NCBI GenBank assembly: GCA_026874595.1
Contig: CM049318.1
Span: 37,345,956 to 37,409,955 of the forward strand
DNA: 64,000 nucleotides
Direction of reading: 5' to 3'
Source of the DNA: Sipunculus nudus
Taxonomy: Eukaryota > Annelida > Sipuncula > Golfingiida > Sipunculidae
Shown: positions 24,955 through 37,707 of the stretch, piece by piece
How positions within the stretch are numbered: the first letter of the stretch is position 1
How the letters are laid out: each line of letters begins with the position of its first letter
The notes under the pieces: model-generated
Seen by the model: the letters and a program-made list of their open reading frames with translations, nothing else
Databases searched by the model: none
What the model was told of the DNA's origin: nothing
Made by a program: the position numbers and the translations under genes

Positions 24955-25276
24955 GGCCCCAAAAAAAGCTTGGTTTCTCAGGGCATCAATTTTTAACCCC
25001 CCCCCCCCCCATAAAAAAATTCTATTTCATTTTCAGTAAAAATATAATAATTTTGAGCTCCAGCCTCTCAGACATTACTTTCAAGATAATAGAACAATGA
25101 AATTTTGACAGATGTGCCTTTACCTGTTTAGCCAAACAGTTTTGCAATTTTCACAATTGTTCCCTGATCAGATGAAATTTTATTAAAAAAATTAATAAAT
25201 ATAAGTAAAAGAATTCACCTTCCTGCACTGATTTCTGAAAAAAGTGCCGGAGAACCCCACCTTTTATTTTAGCCTA
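24955..25276 (+). mobile_element. MITE with GGCC-A-rich termini, copy 1
   Basis: Starts 'taggccccaaaaaaagc', 'ttggtttctcagg' and ends 'gccggagaaccccacctttt', 'attttagccta', forming imperfect terminal inverted repeats. The interior shares 'cctttacctgtttagc' and 'tttctgaaaaaagtgcc' with the copy at 26376-26690, in the same orientation. A C-tract lies inside. Non-coding. Confidence 0.8.
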
Positions 25277-26375
25277 AATGTTTGTATTTGAATTTGTAAA
25301 TGCTCTCAAGTTCAAAAAGCTCCCCAACTGTGGTTCAGCAAGTGGTTGATTGCAGATTTATCCCTCATGTAAAGTCCCATGCAAGTTATAGGATAAGATC
25401 TAATCTCTCCCCTTTGATTTTTTATATATCATGTATATAGAGTAAATTACCCAGATTGACAAGTGTTCCTTCTACCATTCCCAGACACGGAATGCTACAT
25501 CAGCATTTTCCCACCTGCTGGTTATTAGGAGCAACAGAGGGGAAAACGAGGGAACAAGCAATAATACTTGTTAGTTTACCCTACCTTGTAAATCTGGTTC
25601 GCACAGAGTACAAAGAGCATTGGAAAAAAATGTTGATGTAAGTCACTAGTGGTTACCTCCTGCCCTGTCTGTCAGTGTTAATAAATGGGGAAATGATGGA
25701 TATGTGTGGTTGCGAACTGTAACGTGTGTTTTACTGTATATCATGTGGTATATCAGACCTTGAGATTTCCAGCTTCTGTCATTTTCAAGTAGGTATTTCT
25801 AGACCTTTGGATCAACTCTGAATTGAATAGGAATTTAAAAGAAAATTGCATGAATTGGAATTTGATTTAATTGTTGGAAATTAAGATGAATTGGAAATGA
25901 ATTGGAAATGGAATTGGAACAGGCTCAGATGTCCTGAGCAGAATTGATGAACAAATATATTGGAATTGAAAACTCATAAATATTCCTGAATTTGAATTGT
26001 ATCAGCTGAATTAATCTTAGGTCTGGCTATTTAGGTGAGCAGGGCTATTTTGAAATCACCTGAATTTACAAAAAAATATAATAGATTATATGGGCAAACA
26101 AAAAATTGCTCCTGCTTTATAAAATTGTGTCTATAAAGGTGATATCTATTTGATTTTCACACATTTTTGCAGGTCTCTGAACCCTGAATCCTAGTCACCA
26201 CTTCGGTTACTTCTCAGTATTTGTGCTTTCCGATGATATCATTCATATGATTTGTTTTTCTGAACACAAGCATCTTATTTGCATTTACGATTTATCTTGT
26301 TCATTACAAGTATGAGTGGTGGTTGATGATCTTCTCAGGAAGAATACAGCTAGTCTAGTGGTTGACTACAGAATG

Positions 26376-26690
26376 TTAAGCCAAAAAAAATAAAAGGTAT
26401 GGTTCCCAGGCACCGCCCGCGTCAATTTCAACCCCTGCATCAAACATTTTTATTTTGATTTTCATCTTTCAAGAAGACAAAATAATACAATTTTGATCAG
26501 ATTTTCTGTGTAATGTAGTGCTTTTACCTGTTTAGCAAAAACAGTCTGGTATTTTCATGATTTTCCCTGTTCATATAATATTTTTATCGAAACATACAAA
26601 AAAGGGTAAAAAATAAAATATCGCTCACCTGCTCCTACTGGTTCCTGAAAAAAAGTACCTGAGAACCAAACCTTTTTAATTTTTTTGGCC
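26376..26690 (+). mobile_element. MITE with GGCC-A-rich termini, copy 2
   Basis: Left end 'gccaaaaaaaataaaaggta' then 'tggttcccagg'; right end 'cctgagaaccaaacc' then 'tttttttggcc', giving a clear terminal inverted repeat of about 35 bp. TTA flanks both ends (26376-26378 and 26691-26693), suggesting a short target duplication. Same family and orientation as 24955-25276. Confidence 0.85.
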
Positions 26691-26704
26691 TTAGACCAGC
26701 CTCT

Positions 26705-26990
26705 TTGGATGATGGTCTAGGGGTAGGAAAAAAGGACTCAAAACTGAGAGATTGTGAGTTTGAATCTATTGATAGACAATGAGTTTTTCTTCAGTCAGCC
26801 CTCACCTAATGTGAGCAGTTTGCAGTCTTAACGGTGTCCAAGAGTTATGTTTTACTTAAAAAAAGTGCACCTTTTGGGGGTTCCTCAGTGTTATGAGCCA
26901 GCAGTGGAGAGTACACGAAACCAGGACCCAAAGTAGTGTTGGTTGATGAAAGGATTAATGTATGTAAGCCTCTGTTATGTAGTCTGAAAC
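26705..26990 (+). mobile_element. tRNA-derived SINE copy, same family as 55605-55830
   Basis: Box-A-like 'tggtctaggggta' (26713-26725) and box-B-like 'gtgagtttgaatct' (26754-26767) are spaced as in a tRNA. The tail shares 'cctcagtgttatgagcc' and 'ccaggaccc' with the copy at 55605. It is decayed, with no intact tRNA fold expected. Confidence 0.6.
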
Positions 26991-28429
26991 CAGAATGGAA
27001 TTCTGCAGATGTATCAAGTATTTCACATCCAGTAGCCATGGGGATTATACATAAAATTTATGGACTGTGTGTCATTAAGTTATAAATACAGGGCCATGAT
27101 AGGTTGATTTTTCCATTTTTATTACAGATATTTCAGGGATATTGAGAATTAAACAGTTAATTGAGAAGATTGATTATCTAATTAGTTTAATGTATTATTT
27201 GATAATCTTGGCTTAATGTTATCCTGTTCAAGTAGTTTAGGCTTAATTTTCCACACACAGTATCATGAACCAGCAGAATTGATTAATGTTATTTGTATCA
27301 GTCGCGGTCCGAATTGGTGTGGCCTTATTATGAGAGACGAAATGTATTGCCTTGTGACTTCAGAACTGTTTGAAGTTTTGCTCTTTATAGCTTTCAAACT
27401 TGCAGAATTTGTATTTGATTATTCCATAGAAGGAGAAATTAAAGTTGTTAATGATCATAGATATTGACTTTTTCATTACCTGGGTCCAATTTAAAACCAG
27501 CTTGTCATAAATCAGGATGATATCTTGTTTTCTGCATTCAACAAATTACTTCACTATGTCTTTGGTACTAATTAAGTGCATTCCAACTTGTTTTTTATTG
27601 TTATTTTACATGATGTTAACATCAAACATTCATGGATGCCCCTTGTTGGAAACTGGGTAAAATATTAAAAAAAAATGAAAAGCCAAATTAGTTTTCTAAT
27701 TATATTTCATTTGGTAAATTTATGTCTGTTTTAAGGGAACAGCTTTGTTGAATATCATTGTTTCTTTTTAATCTAAATAGTACAATTATTCTGTTTATTT
27801 GTGATTATAAACCTTATTTTTGGGGTCATGGTTAAAAAACTGTTAATTATTTTATGCAAAATTTTAACCCAAAAAAATGATTATGTTTTCTTTGTAGCCA
27901 ATACACAATATATCAGAACTAGTCATATTGGTGGTATTTTATTTTTCAAAAAATGAAAACTAATTTATTTGTTTACAAGCGATTCATTTATTTAAGGAAT
28001 AAACTATAGTATTAAGCTAAATTAAATATTAATATAATATCTTTTATTAAGTCCAAGCTCACTGCTTTATATATTTTACAAATATAAAACTTGGACAACT
28101 TTCATCACTAGAATCATATTTCTAGGGTGTATCTGTAAATTTATGTATTGATTCATGACCTTTAGCTGAGGATACCAGATTCCATGATCTATATCGATCA
28201 ATTCAATTATTGTGAGATTTCTTGTTCTATTGGCTAGGTTTAAATGAGGTCACAAATGCCTCAAGCAAGGTCTGGTCAAGTTTGGGCAGATGTCAGTTCA
28301 GTTCAAGGTTAGATTAAGGTGAAAAGAAAAACTAAACTGACGGCTTGTTTGAAAAATTTGTGCCGAGTAATCATTCACTCTTCTGCCAGAGGTCGTTTCT
28401 CCTCAATCCAACTGATATATAAGAAGTAA

Positions 28430-28745
28430 TATCCAGAACTATACCTGTCTCAACTGTCAAACTAAAAATCAAAATTTGTTATATTTCAGGGAAACACCTA
28501 CTGTTCACATTTCAATTGTGTTTACAAAATATTACTTATTGAAGTCCTTACCACCAAAACACCAATGTTCATGTAATTTGCCATGAAACAATTCTTGTTC
28601 ACATATTTGGATGGACTTCATTACTTTCATCACTACATTTTATGTACACTGCTGGTGAATTTAGAAGCCCTGATGCATTATGGGTGTCAGATTTTAACCA
28701 GCAGAGTTGTAGTCTTGCGAGTCCGATTTTGCACAGAGTGGAACC
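28430..28745 (+). repeat. Dispersed repeat, copy 1 (partner at 54075-54385)
   Basis: Shares 'ctgtctcaactgtcaaact', 'acaaaatattacttatt', 'aatttgcc', 'tgaaacaattctt' and 'agcagagttgta' in order with 54075-54385, with indels. The class is unknown and neither copy keeps a plausible coding frame. Confidence 0.75.
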
Positions 28746-28939
28746 CATTTTCAGCATTAAATTTGAACAAAGAACATGGATAATGTATTTGTCAAGCCAT
28801 CCATAATTCCTATATGTCCATGTGCATTGAGTTATTCTTTCCTATCTATACAGTCATTTAAAAAAAAGTCATTTTCATACCCACAATAGAGTCTGAACTA
28901 ACACATCTAGCTCTAAGCACAGGTGGATTGGGATACATG

Positions 28940-29830
28940 AACTATACATTTTTCTTCTACATATATTTGGTTTTGATTATGAGTATAACAACAATATAAT
29001 GGCAAGTTAAACAGTGCCACAGGAGAACTTATTATTGTCCTACAAGACTATACGATTCCGGTGAATGGTTGTGCATTAGAATTGGTGAGAGAAGGCATTT
29101 ATAATATTCCACATCCTGACCAGATATTTCTGTGGCACCTGGGGAAAAAACACGCAACTACATATAATCAGAAATATAAAGGGCAACACATGTGTCAAAC
29201 TAGAATTTTCCTTTTTATAGGTATCTACTAGTATGTGAATTTAATATGATATAATAAGCCTACGAGGCAAAAGTTGGTGAGGATTTATGCCTTGTTGTCA
29301 GGGTCAGGTCAGAGGTGAGGCAGGGTAAGGTCAAGGTCAAACAATTCAGGGTTAAGGAGAGATCTTTCCCATGCAAGGACATTTATATGATTAAGAAAAG
29401 TAAAAAGCATGGGTAAAAAGTCTTCCAACAGTTAATATTACAGAAGAAAAAAAATAATGCAAAGACATGGATATTCAATAAAAATCATACAAATTTTTAG
29501 CATTATTGAGAAGTCCTATTTCTTTCATACATATCCATTTAAAATAGATCCTGGTCATACCATCACAAGAGGTAGCTCTAGTACAGGCAGCACAGAACTC
29601 GGGAAGGTCTTCTCAGGAAAAGCTCCGCTATCTGTATTTCTGCTACATATGTTTGGTTTTAATTATGGGTATAACGATGTAATAATGCCAGGTTAACACT
29701 GGCATGGGAGAGCCAATTATCATCCAACGAGACTGTATTAAATTCTGGTGAGCAGTTAAGCAGTGGAAGTAGTAGGGAGACACATTAATCATATTACACC
29801 GGGTGATCAATCATTCATATGGCAGCTGGA
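28940..29830 (+). repeat. Pair of diverged segments 686 bp apart
   Basis: 28950-29150 and 29636-29830 share 'tggttttgattatgagtata' or a variant, 'agactgta' or 'agactata', and 'tggcacctgg' or 'tggcagctgg' in the same order. This indicates an old local duplication within the intron. No gene is seen in either copy. Confidence 0.65.
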
Positions 29831-31255
29831 AACATCTGCAGAAATGGTGCACCCGACCCCTAGATAATAAACGCTGTGGATTTCTTCCCAAGAAAAGCCG
29901 AGAATAAAACTAGTGCAAAGTGGTTGCAGCAAGAGTCTTACGGGCTTTTCCGCTACAAATGTTCAAATTGGTTCACTTGTAATAGTTTATTGGAAAAGGA
30001 CTTTGAGATCAAAGAAGTTTGGGGTCACATGTTTGGAGTGTACCGTAGATCACATTTCTTACTCTGGACTGGTCTTGTGTTGATTGAGAATGATGACTGA
30101 TTTGCTGAGTGCCAAAATAAGCTGTGGTCTCAAAGCAAAAGGGCTACAGTGTTTATCCATTTATAGTTTCTGGCGATGCAATGGTAATTAAACATAACCA
30201 GCATAAGAGGTCCTTCATATTGAAAGAAAATTAATATAAATAACTTCTTGTTGCAGATATTTTTTATTGAAGTCTGTTAAGACGTTTTACTCAAGATAAT
30301 GGGTGTTTAATAAGGATTACACCAAATACTATCTGTCATCTACACCTTATTGTGCATTGTGTGAAATAGAGAGTGCACACATGCATGTTTGCATGTACAT
30401 TTTCTTTTGTGCAGGTAGAAGTCGTACCAAGGGTGCACTCTGTGCACATATTATAAACAAATAAAAAATATTGGTGCAGTATCTTATTTTTTTACTATTC
30501 ATAAACACCACAATCATAAATTAGCATTTCTATTCTTAGAGAAACAGAAACTCCATCACAAGCAAATGTTCTCACTAGTATTACAAGTGCATGTTGAAAT
30601 TTTTAGGTGCATGTAGATTTTGTTTTCAAGGGTGCACCTGGAGCATGTAAATTTTTTAGCCTAATTCATACCCTGTTGTGGGAGCTTCACTCTTTATCTG
30701 TCAAATTAAATATCTACAACATTAGGTTTCAATTGGTTAGATGTAGGAAACTAACGAAATTAAGTCATTTGACTGCAGAGAAGTAAGTTCTCAGTTCAAA
30801 ATGAACTGGTACTCAAGAGCAAATTGGAAAAAATCTTGATTAAACCTGAGAGGATCATGCCATTGTCTATATAGTCTGTTCCATCCCTTGAAAAAAAGGT
30901 AGTGTAGGGTAGAAGATTAAAGGATCTTATTTTCAACAAGGTAATAAAATACCTACCTTACACCTTATTTAAGAAACAGTATTATTTGCAAAAATATGAG
31001 AAATCAGTCTACATTTTTGGATGATGTCATCTAAAAATATAATCAGCTTACACAAATATGGTTATTCATGCAACAAATTCATCCTGGAATTATAAACATT
31101 CATTAGGGGAAAAGTCAAGGAAAACCCCTGGGACCCTCACCCATCTCCTTAAGATAATCATCTATCAGTGCTGTAATCTAATGCTTGAATTTGGAGGTAC
31201 AAGGAGGTACAATCATTAAGCTGTCATTACAGTCATCCTGATATTTGGTTATGAT

Positions 31256-31451
31256 CAGAAGCGGATCCAAGGGGGGGGGGGGTCCAGACCCCCCCTTTTT
31301 CACTCAGAAACAACTTTATTTTAAGGGCTTCAGACAAAATTCTCAGGCCTGGACCCCCCCTTTTCCATACCTGGGGACCTTTTTGTTTAAGGATTTCATT
31401 AGTATTCCTGAGTTGGACCCCCCCTTTACCTAAATCCTGGATCCGCCCCTG
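31256..31451. mobile_element. MITE with CAGRRGCGGATCCA termini, copy 1
   Basis: Left end CAGAAGCGGATCCA and right end TGGATCCGCCCCTG form a terminal inverted repeat. The interior alternates G/C tracts with 'ctggaccccccctttt'-type repeats. No coding capacity. The family matches 44601-44811. Confidence 0.82.
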
Positions 31452-33756
31452 ATAAGGAATATAATTTCGAGATATCTATTGTGATAGGATGCAGTCAAGC
31501 AGAATGTAGTCTGTAGGTAGCATTCTGCCTCTAAGCTGAATGAAGAAATCAGAGGTTTACTCCAGTGTCTTCAAATTAGAATTGAAATTAGAAAGTTTTA
31601 TCATTGCTTATTTCTTATCAAATGAGTGCATATTTACCTTTTCATCTCTACCTGGAGAGTTAGTGCTTATATTGGTGTTTAAATGTGTCAAGAAAGAAGC
31701 ACTGGGCCATTTGACAGATTGTTAGCATCCATCTAAACCATCTAGATCTGGTTTAAGATCAAGTTTTAACAGTGCAAATGATCTTCTCATCCCTTTCTGT
31801 GCCAAGAAGACTCATGCTGAAAGATCATTCAGTGTTGCTGTAGCATATTCACTACGGATGACATAAGATCCGATACTCTTGACAATTTTAAGAAAAGTCT
31901 TAAGACATTTATTTAGTCGTATATGATATTTGATTATTGCAAGTGCAGTTTTCTACTGCCATATGAATTAACTACCTGTTTTAAGTTAATGTCTTCATTG
32001 ATATAGGAACTTTTTTTTTATGATCATTTTACTATTTTCAGCTTTTAATTGTGAGGTGCAAATGAATGCTTATATGTGTTGAGATTTAGTGCTATGTAAA
32101 TAAAATACATTTACATTTATGGAGTACATTTCAACAGAGATTCCTGTGTCTTTCTTATCCCAGAACCAAGATAGACAAGACATTGAGTGCTCTTCTGTGT
32201 TTAAGGAAGAGATTGCCAGGTACCCCGTGTTTTCTCTCCAGAAGACAAAGCATCTCCCTTCCTCATTGATTTTATGTCTGTTTCAAGTCTTCATCTACAA
32301 GACTGATTGGACATTATTGCAGTTATCTCTTTTGGTTCCCATGTGAACATACAACTTTTGACATCAATGACATTTATATAGGGTGAGTGGCTTGGCTTCC
32401 AGATTATAGGTCATGACATGACCTTGACCTGTGGTGCATTATTTATGACCTTGACCCTGTTAGTTCCTTGTTTTGTCATTCCTCCATGGCTGCAATCAAT
32501 TTTTCAACAGGCCAGACAGCCTTGTTTAAGACAGGTTGTCATATATGTCAACAATTTAGGTCATATATGCCAGTAAAGTAGCATCGTTTGTCTTTAGATA
32601 TCTGTATTCTTATTTTGGGGGAACCAGGAGCCATGATATTTTTTTAAAAAAGTAGTCCAATTGGTTTATTTAAATTTTTCTTGATTAACTTTAAAAATTA
32701 ACCATAAATTGATATCATTATCATTGATATTTAAATGGTTCCCAAGAGATCCCTTTATTGAACTCAGTGTGTGCATTCAATTGACCCATCCACCACAGCC
32801 CAAACGCTCCGCCCTTTTAACTTATTATTATAATGTGCCCCCAAAACGCCACTACACAGGTCTTCCATGCCCATGGTACCGAGAGCTCCATACAACAAAA
32901 TAATGACGTCACAAAGGGCGATGATGCAGGACGTTGTATTGACTGACGTCATCAACTGGTATTTCGTGACCATTGTTAACTATATCGCAGTCATTATGAA
33001 CTGTCATGCAATATTTTGGATTATTTCTCTCATACGAATGACATGCCGGGTAATATATTATTAATCACTTGTTAGTCGGAGGAATGGCTCCTGTAACCTA
33101 TAGCCTAGAACTTTTTATACTGTCTCCTTTGTATACAAGAAATATCCCGGAAAACTTGCTGACATGGGTACTGGTAGTATTTACAGACTACACGTGTTCT
33201 GTTTGACAGAGCTCTGTCAAATTATGAAAAATTTTGTTTTTGTCAGATGATGGACCCTTTACCATGTTTAAGGTCACCTGATTGGTTGCTCGTTAGTTCA
33301 ATGCTTATAATTATTCATTGAATGAATATGCGATTAAGGTCACATAGAAATCATGGATAGGTCAATTCATTGATTCATTGAACAAATTCTCCTCAGGTCA
33401 TTCAGGTTTGTAACTTTACAGATAACAGGCTTGCATGGAAAAGCCCAAGCAGTAGGATAGCATAGGCCTAAAGGGAACTATTCAAAGAAAAAATTATGTT
33501 TAATACACACTAAAAAAATGGTTTCCTCCTTTTAACATAATGGTATATCTGCCAATATTTCATTCTAAAACTGTATGCTTACTTCTGTAGGCATGTTTAA
33601 GCTTGCATCAAGCACATTCAGTGGTGCAGATTATTTCCTAGTGCACATGCCACCTGGTGGCTATACCGACAACTCCACAAATTAAGCTTAAAACGGGTGT
33701 GTCTTTTGTGTTTCTTCTTCCCTGTAACCTCTCCTTGTTTGGGAGTTACCGCACAT

Positions 33757-33806
33757 GTGCGAGACACATGTGGACTTTGTTTACTAACACACAGAACCAT
33801 AGCAAC
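33757..33806 (-). repeat. Dispersed repeat fragment, inverted partner of 10306-10360
   Basis: The minus strand reads 'atggttctgtgtgttagtaa' then 'acaaagtccacatgtgtctc', matching 10306-10360. It may be part of a longer element extending to about 33640. Confidence 0.6.
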
Positions 33807-36463
33807 ATAAAACAGTCACATTGGAGATAGTCTGTCCATGTGTTGTGATGGTTTTGCTGGGAAGCCTTTGTATTCAGCCAAAGTGAACTAATTTCATGAG
33901 ATAATCCACACATTATTGCTGATGTTTATATACCTTTAATGGTTTTGAACACTGGAATATTAACAAACAAGCACAGTGAAAATATTATTGAGTGAATTTC
34001 TAAGCTGCAGTGCGCTACAAATTCTTACAATTTACTGTGACAGTCAAAATACTCACAGGAAATCATTGAATGCCATGGCGCAGGACATGTCACAGATTCT
34101 AAGTATTGTCTGGGACCTGCATTTCACTTAGGTAATGGGATTGTGAGGGATAATGTGCGATTCTCTGTGACTACTTCATGTATTGTGTCATTCAATATCA
34201 TTGTTTACAATTTTCTGTGATTGTCGCCCACTATGTTACAACAAGTTTGTAACGTGCCCAAACACTATGATTAATTGCTGGGATTTCACGCTGCGATAAC
34301 ATATCGTGATTCATTACGCTACAGTTTGCAGAAGCGTTGCATGGGTGCTCTCATTTAGTTGCAGCAGTTTCCTTGAATTTTATATGAAAATCACAGAAAT
34401 CGCAGGAAATTAAACCATTGTAAGGCTCTTGAAGCAAACCTGAAGGAAATGGCAGTGCAAGAAATCATAGACCCTTGCTGGGGAAATAAGCAACAATTCA
34501 TGAGACTTGCCATAAGCACATGCTTGTGAAGCCCTCAGAAACATCATCTGGATTTTAGTAAATGACCACCCAGATAGTGAAAACAAACTGTTTAGAACTC
34601 TATCCCCGCTGGTTGGGCCTCCCTTTAACAAGGGGTGGACATAAAAGGGTTAATTGATAATAATAACTAATATTTTTATTCCTTTATCAGCCCTGGGGCA
34701 TTACTCTGTCGTTAAATCAACTGATATTAATTGTCATGGTTGCCAGAATTAAACATAAAAAATATAATTGTTTTGTAGAGAGCGCTGCATGTCTATTTAC
34801 ATAAACATGACTTTACGGTCAACTTTTTATATACTAGCCTCTTCTTCTGCCGTACGCCTAACCATAACTTAACCAATTTCTAGATCCCCAACACATCATT
34901 TCCAGCTTACACGGCAAGCTATTAAAGATAATGTGTGATTTAGGGCTGGCCATCCCGATGCCTGCTATACAATTACAGAGGCTAGTAGCTTCTTAAAGCA
35001 TGTACAACTTTTATAGCACGGCACGCTGGTATTTTTTCGTCATGCAGGAACACATTAAGACCATTTTAACCGTTATCATTGACTACCAGCGTATTCCCCT
35101 TGAACTGTTTTAGTTCTTATCATGGCTTCTCAGGGTTAGGCGAGGGTTTTTCAAACTCTGACAGTTTGCGGAGAAATGGCCAATCTATTGGAATTCAGCC
35201 GGCTGCCATTGCATCGTCATTAATGGTGTGACACTTAAGTGGTGGCGAGACCAACCCAGATGGACGGAATGACAAAATCACTTCAGTACTGCATCTGTAT
35301 TCGTCAGCAGAATGTGATATATGGCTTTCATGATTGACCAATTTCGAGCAGGCCCAGGTTGTTACTTACATATGACTTCATCGAGTCAGGCATATTGAAA
35401 GGTTCAAGGCCATGCCTCCACAGTGGCCAGATTGTGTATGTTATTGTTGTGCGTGAATTTTTAAACAAGGCCTGACAAAGCTGGATTGGAACTGACAAAT
35501 ATTGAAGCTGCAAAGTGAATAATAGCCAAAAGTATGCCTGAAGGGGGAAATAGGATTTAGCATAAATATATATGACCGAAAATGCAATTTTACACTCTTG
35601 GCTTCAATAATGGCGTAAATTTATAAAAAAAAAGACCTGCCACAGTATAATTTTAAATAACCTATGATAATAAAAAATAAATCACTCAATTAAGTAGTCA
35701 TTTATTAATCATTAGAATTGTTGAATTCTCAAATATTTTTACAGCATTTTAGTTTGCTGAAATGAATTTATATTGAATATGAATAATTCAAAACTGATAG
35801 TGTTTTAGGCAAGTAAACATGCTTTCCAGCTGCCCAGTCACTTTATTAGCAGGGTCAAAATTATAAAGGGCACTAGCAGGCCAAGCCTGTCATCAGGTAT
35901 GTGCAGGTGTGGGTGTATAATATTATTTGTTGTAGAAAAATTGATTCTGATCAGGCAAAATGTAAATGCGTAGATCAATTTCTTAGATCTGCTAATGCTT
36001 TATAATCAACGTCTAAAATAGAAAGGTAGTCTGAGACTACATACCTTCACCAGCCTCTGTTGCCCTCTGCTTATAGTGTCACCATGATGACTTGGTGGGG
36101 ATTTGATAGATTTTTCACAAAATTCACTCTTACTTCCTACCAATAGATATTTCCACTTAGTTTGAATCTTGGCAAATCTGCACATTTTTAATGAGGTCCC
36201 AGGTCATCAGGCTCATTTGTGGTGACATCACAATAACTTTCCAGGATTATTAAAGTTGGGTTTTTGTGAAACTCAAGGAAAATATTATCAAATGTCATAT
36301 CTGGCTTGAGTTCAGTTCTTAGCAAAATCTATGCATATTTAATGGGGTCATGAGACTTTGATGGTGCAGTAATGTTGAGATAAAAATATCCATGCTGAGG
36401 TTTTGAAGTTCAAAAAGCACTCATATCTGAGTAATATAGTAAAACCATGAAAGTATGACTGTA

Positions 36464-36588
36464 TGACGAACCTCGATAAAGTGGTCACATTTGAGAGCTG
36501 GTCGTCTAAGCGAGGTCATAAATCAAGAGAAGAAGAACAATCTGCACCCCGTAAAACATGGTCATTAGGCAAGGTTTAATTGTATTAC
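36464..36588. mobile_element. Degenerate pogo-type MITE relic
   Basis: 'acgaacctcgataaagtggt' at the left and 'atggtcattaggcaaggttt' at the right are roughly inverted and resemble the 'gaacc...gtggtc' ends of the other pogo-type copies. No clear TA duplication, so this is tentative. Confidence 0.4.
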
Positions 36589-37611
36589 GTACATTGTTTT
36601 AGATAGGGGTCGTATGGCAGTAAAATGCCAAAACAGTGGTTGAAAGGATTCTGAAAGGTTGTGCCATCATGCATCATTAGGTATAAGATAAAGCTTCCAA
36701 AAATCTTCAGTCACACAGAATGTCAGGGCATTTCTTTACCATTTTCAATAGACATCTGTTTATATTAATAATTTTCATCAAATATGTACCAATTATTAGT
36801 GAATGTCACACTTTTAATCAAACATATTTTATGAATGTATTAGCATGTCATGGATATGTGTCAGAGAAAGGGGGGGGGGGGCTCATTTAAAATAGATTAA
36901 ACCCAACTCTGGAGATACTACAGCACCAGATGATGCCAGAAATCTGTAGTCGCCACAATGAGGCCATTGAGGTTTATGTAGTGGTAATATTCATGTTTTT
37001 TGTTTTAATGCTCAAGACACGTTTCATTCCGTCTGCTTCTGAATCGGTTACCGAGGTAATAACTCTTAACACCCTTTTCACTTTCACTCCAGCCAAGAAT
37101 TGACTGCACCAGTGATTCTTGGTAGGCTGTATAGTCTGTCTGTCTGCTGAGCTAACAAATTAATAAACAAAATCCCCTCAGTCTGAGGGATGGGACATAG
37201 CTGAGTGGTTTAGGAACTGGACTACAAATGAGTTGTATTAGATAGGATACTCTGCTTGGATCAACCACATGTCAGTTCAAGGTGACTGCATGTGTGACAT
37301 GTTTGAATAATGACAACTGCAGTAACCATATGTGTGCAGTTCTAGACATTAACTGTTTAAAGTTCTTTCCCAATCAGGCAAGCCACGTCTAGCTTTATTT
37401 AGCTTGATCTACATAAATTTGGACTTGTCCTACAAAAAGCAGTAACTTACTATGGCCAGGTTGCAAAGTTTGCTCAATATATATAAACAGTTAATAGCTA
37501 GGTAATATAGGGTAATGAAATATTATCAATATGTTTGAATGGGACAAACATTCAGGGAATTTTATTGAAATATAAGTTTAAGGTGTAATACTGAATCCAC
37601 TTGCAGAGTCG

Positions 37612-37707
37612 GTCAAGTAATAGCTGACTTTTGTTTGCCCTAACACTATTTTGTGAATCTTTTATTTGCCTGGGCAAGCAGGCAACTATTAATGTCGAGC
37701 CCTTGCA
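37612..37707. repeat. Dispersed repeat 'gcccactttt..ttgccct', copy 3
   Basis: More diverged copy with 'tgacttttgtttgccctaac', 'attttgtgaatcttttattt' and 'attaatgtcgagcccttgc'. It aligns with copies at 11185 and 23755. Confidence 0.55.
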
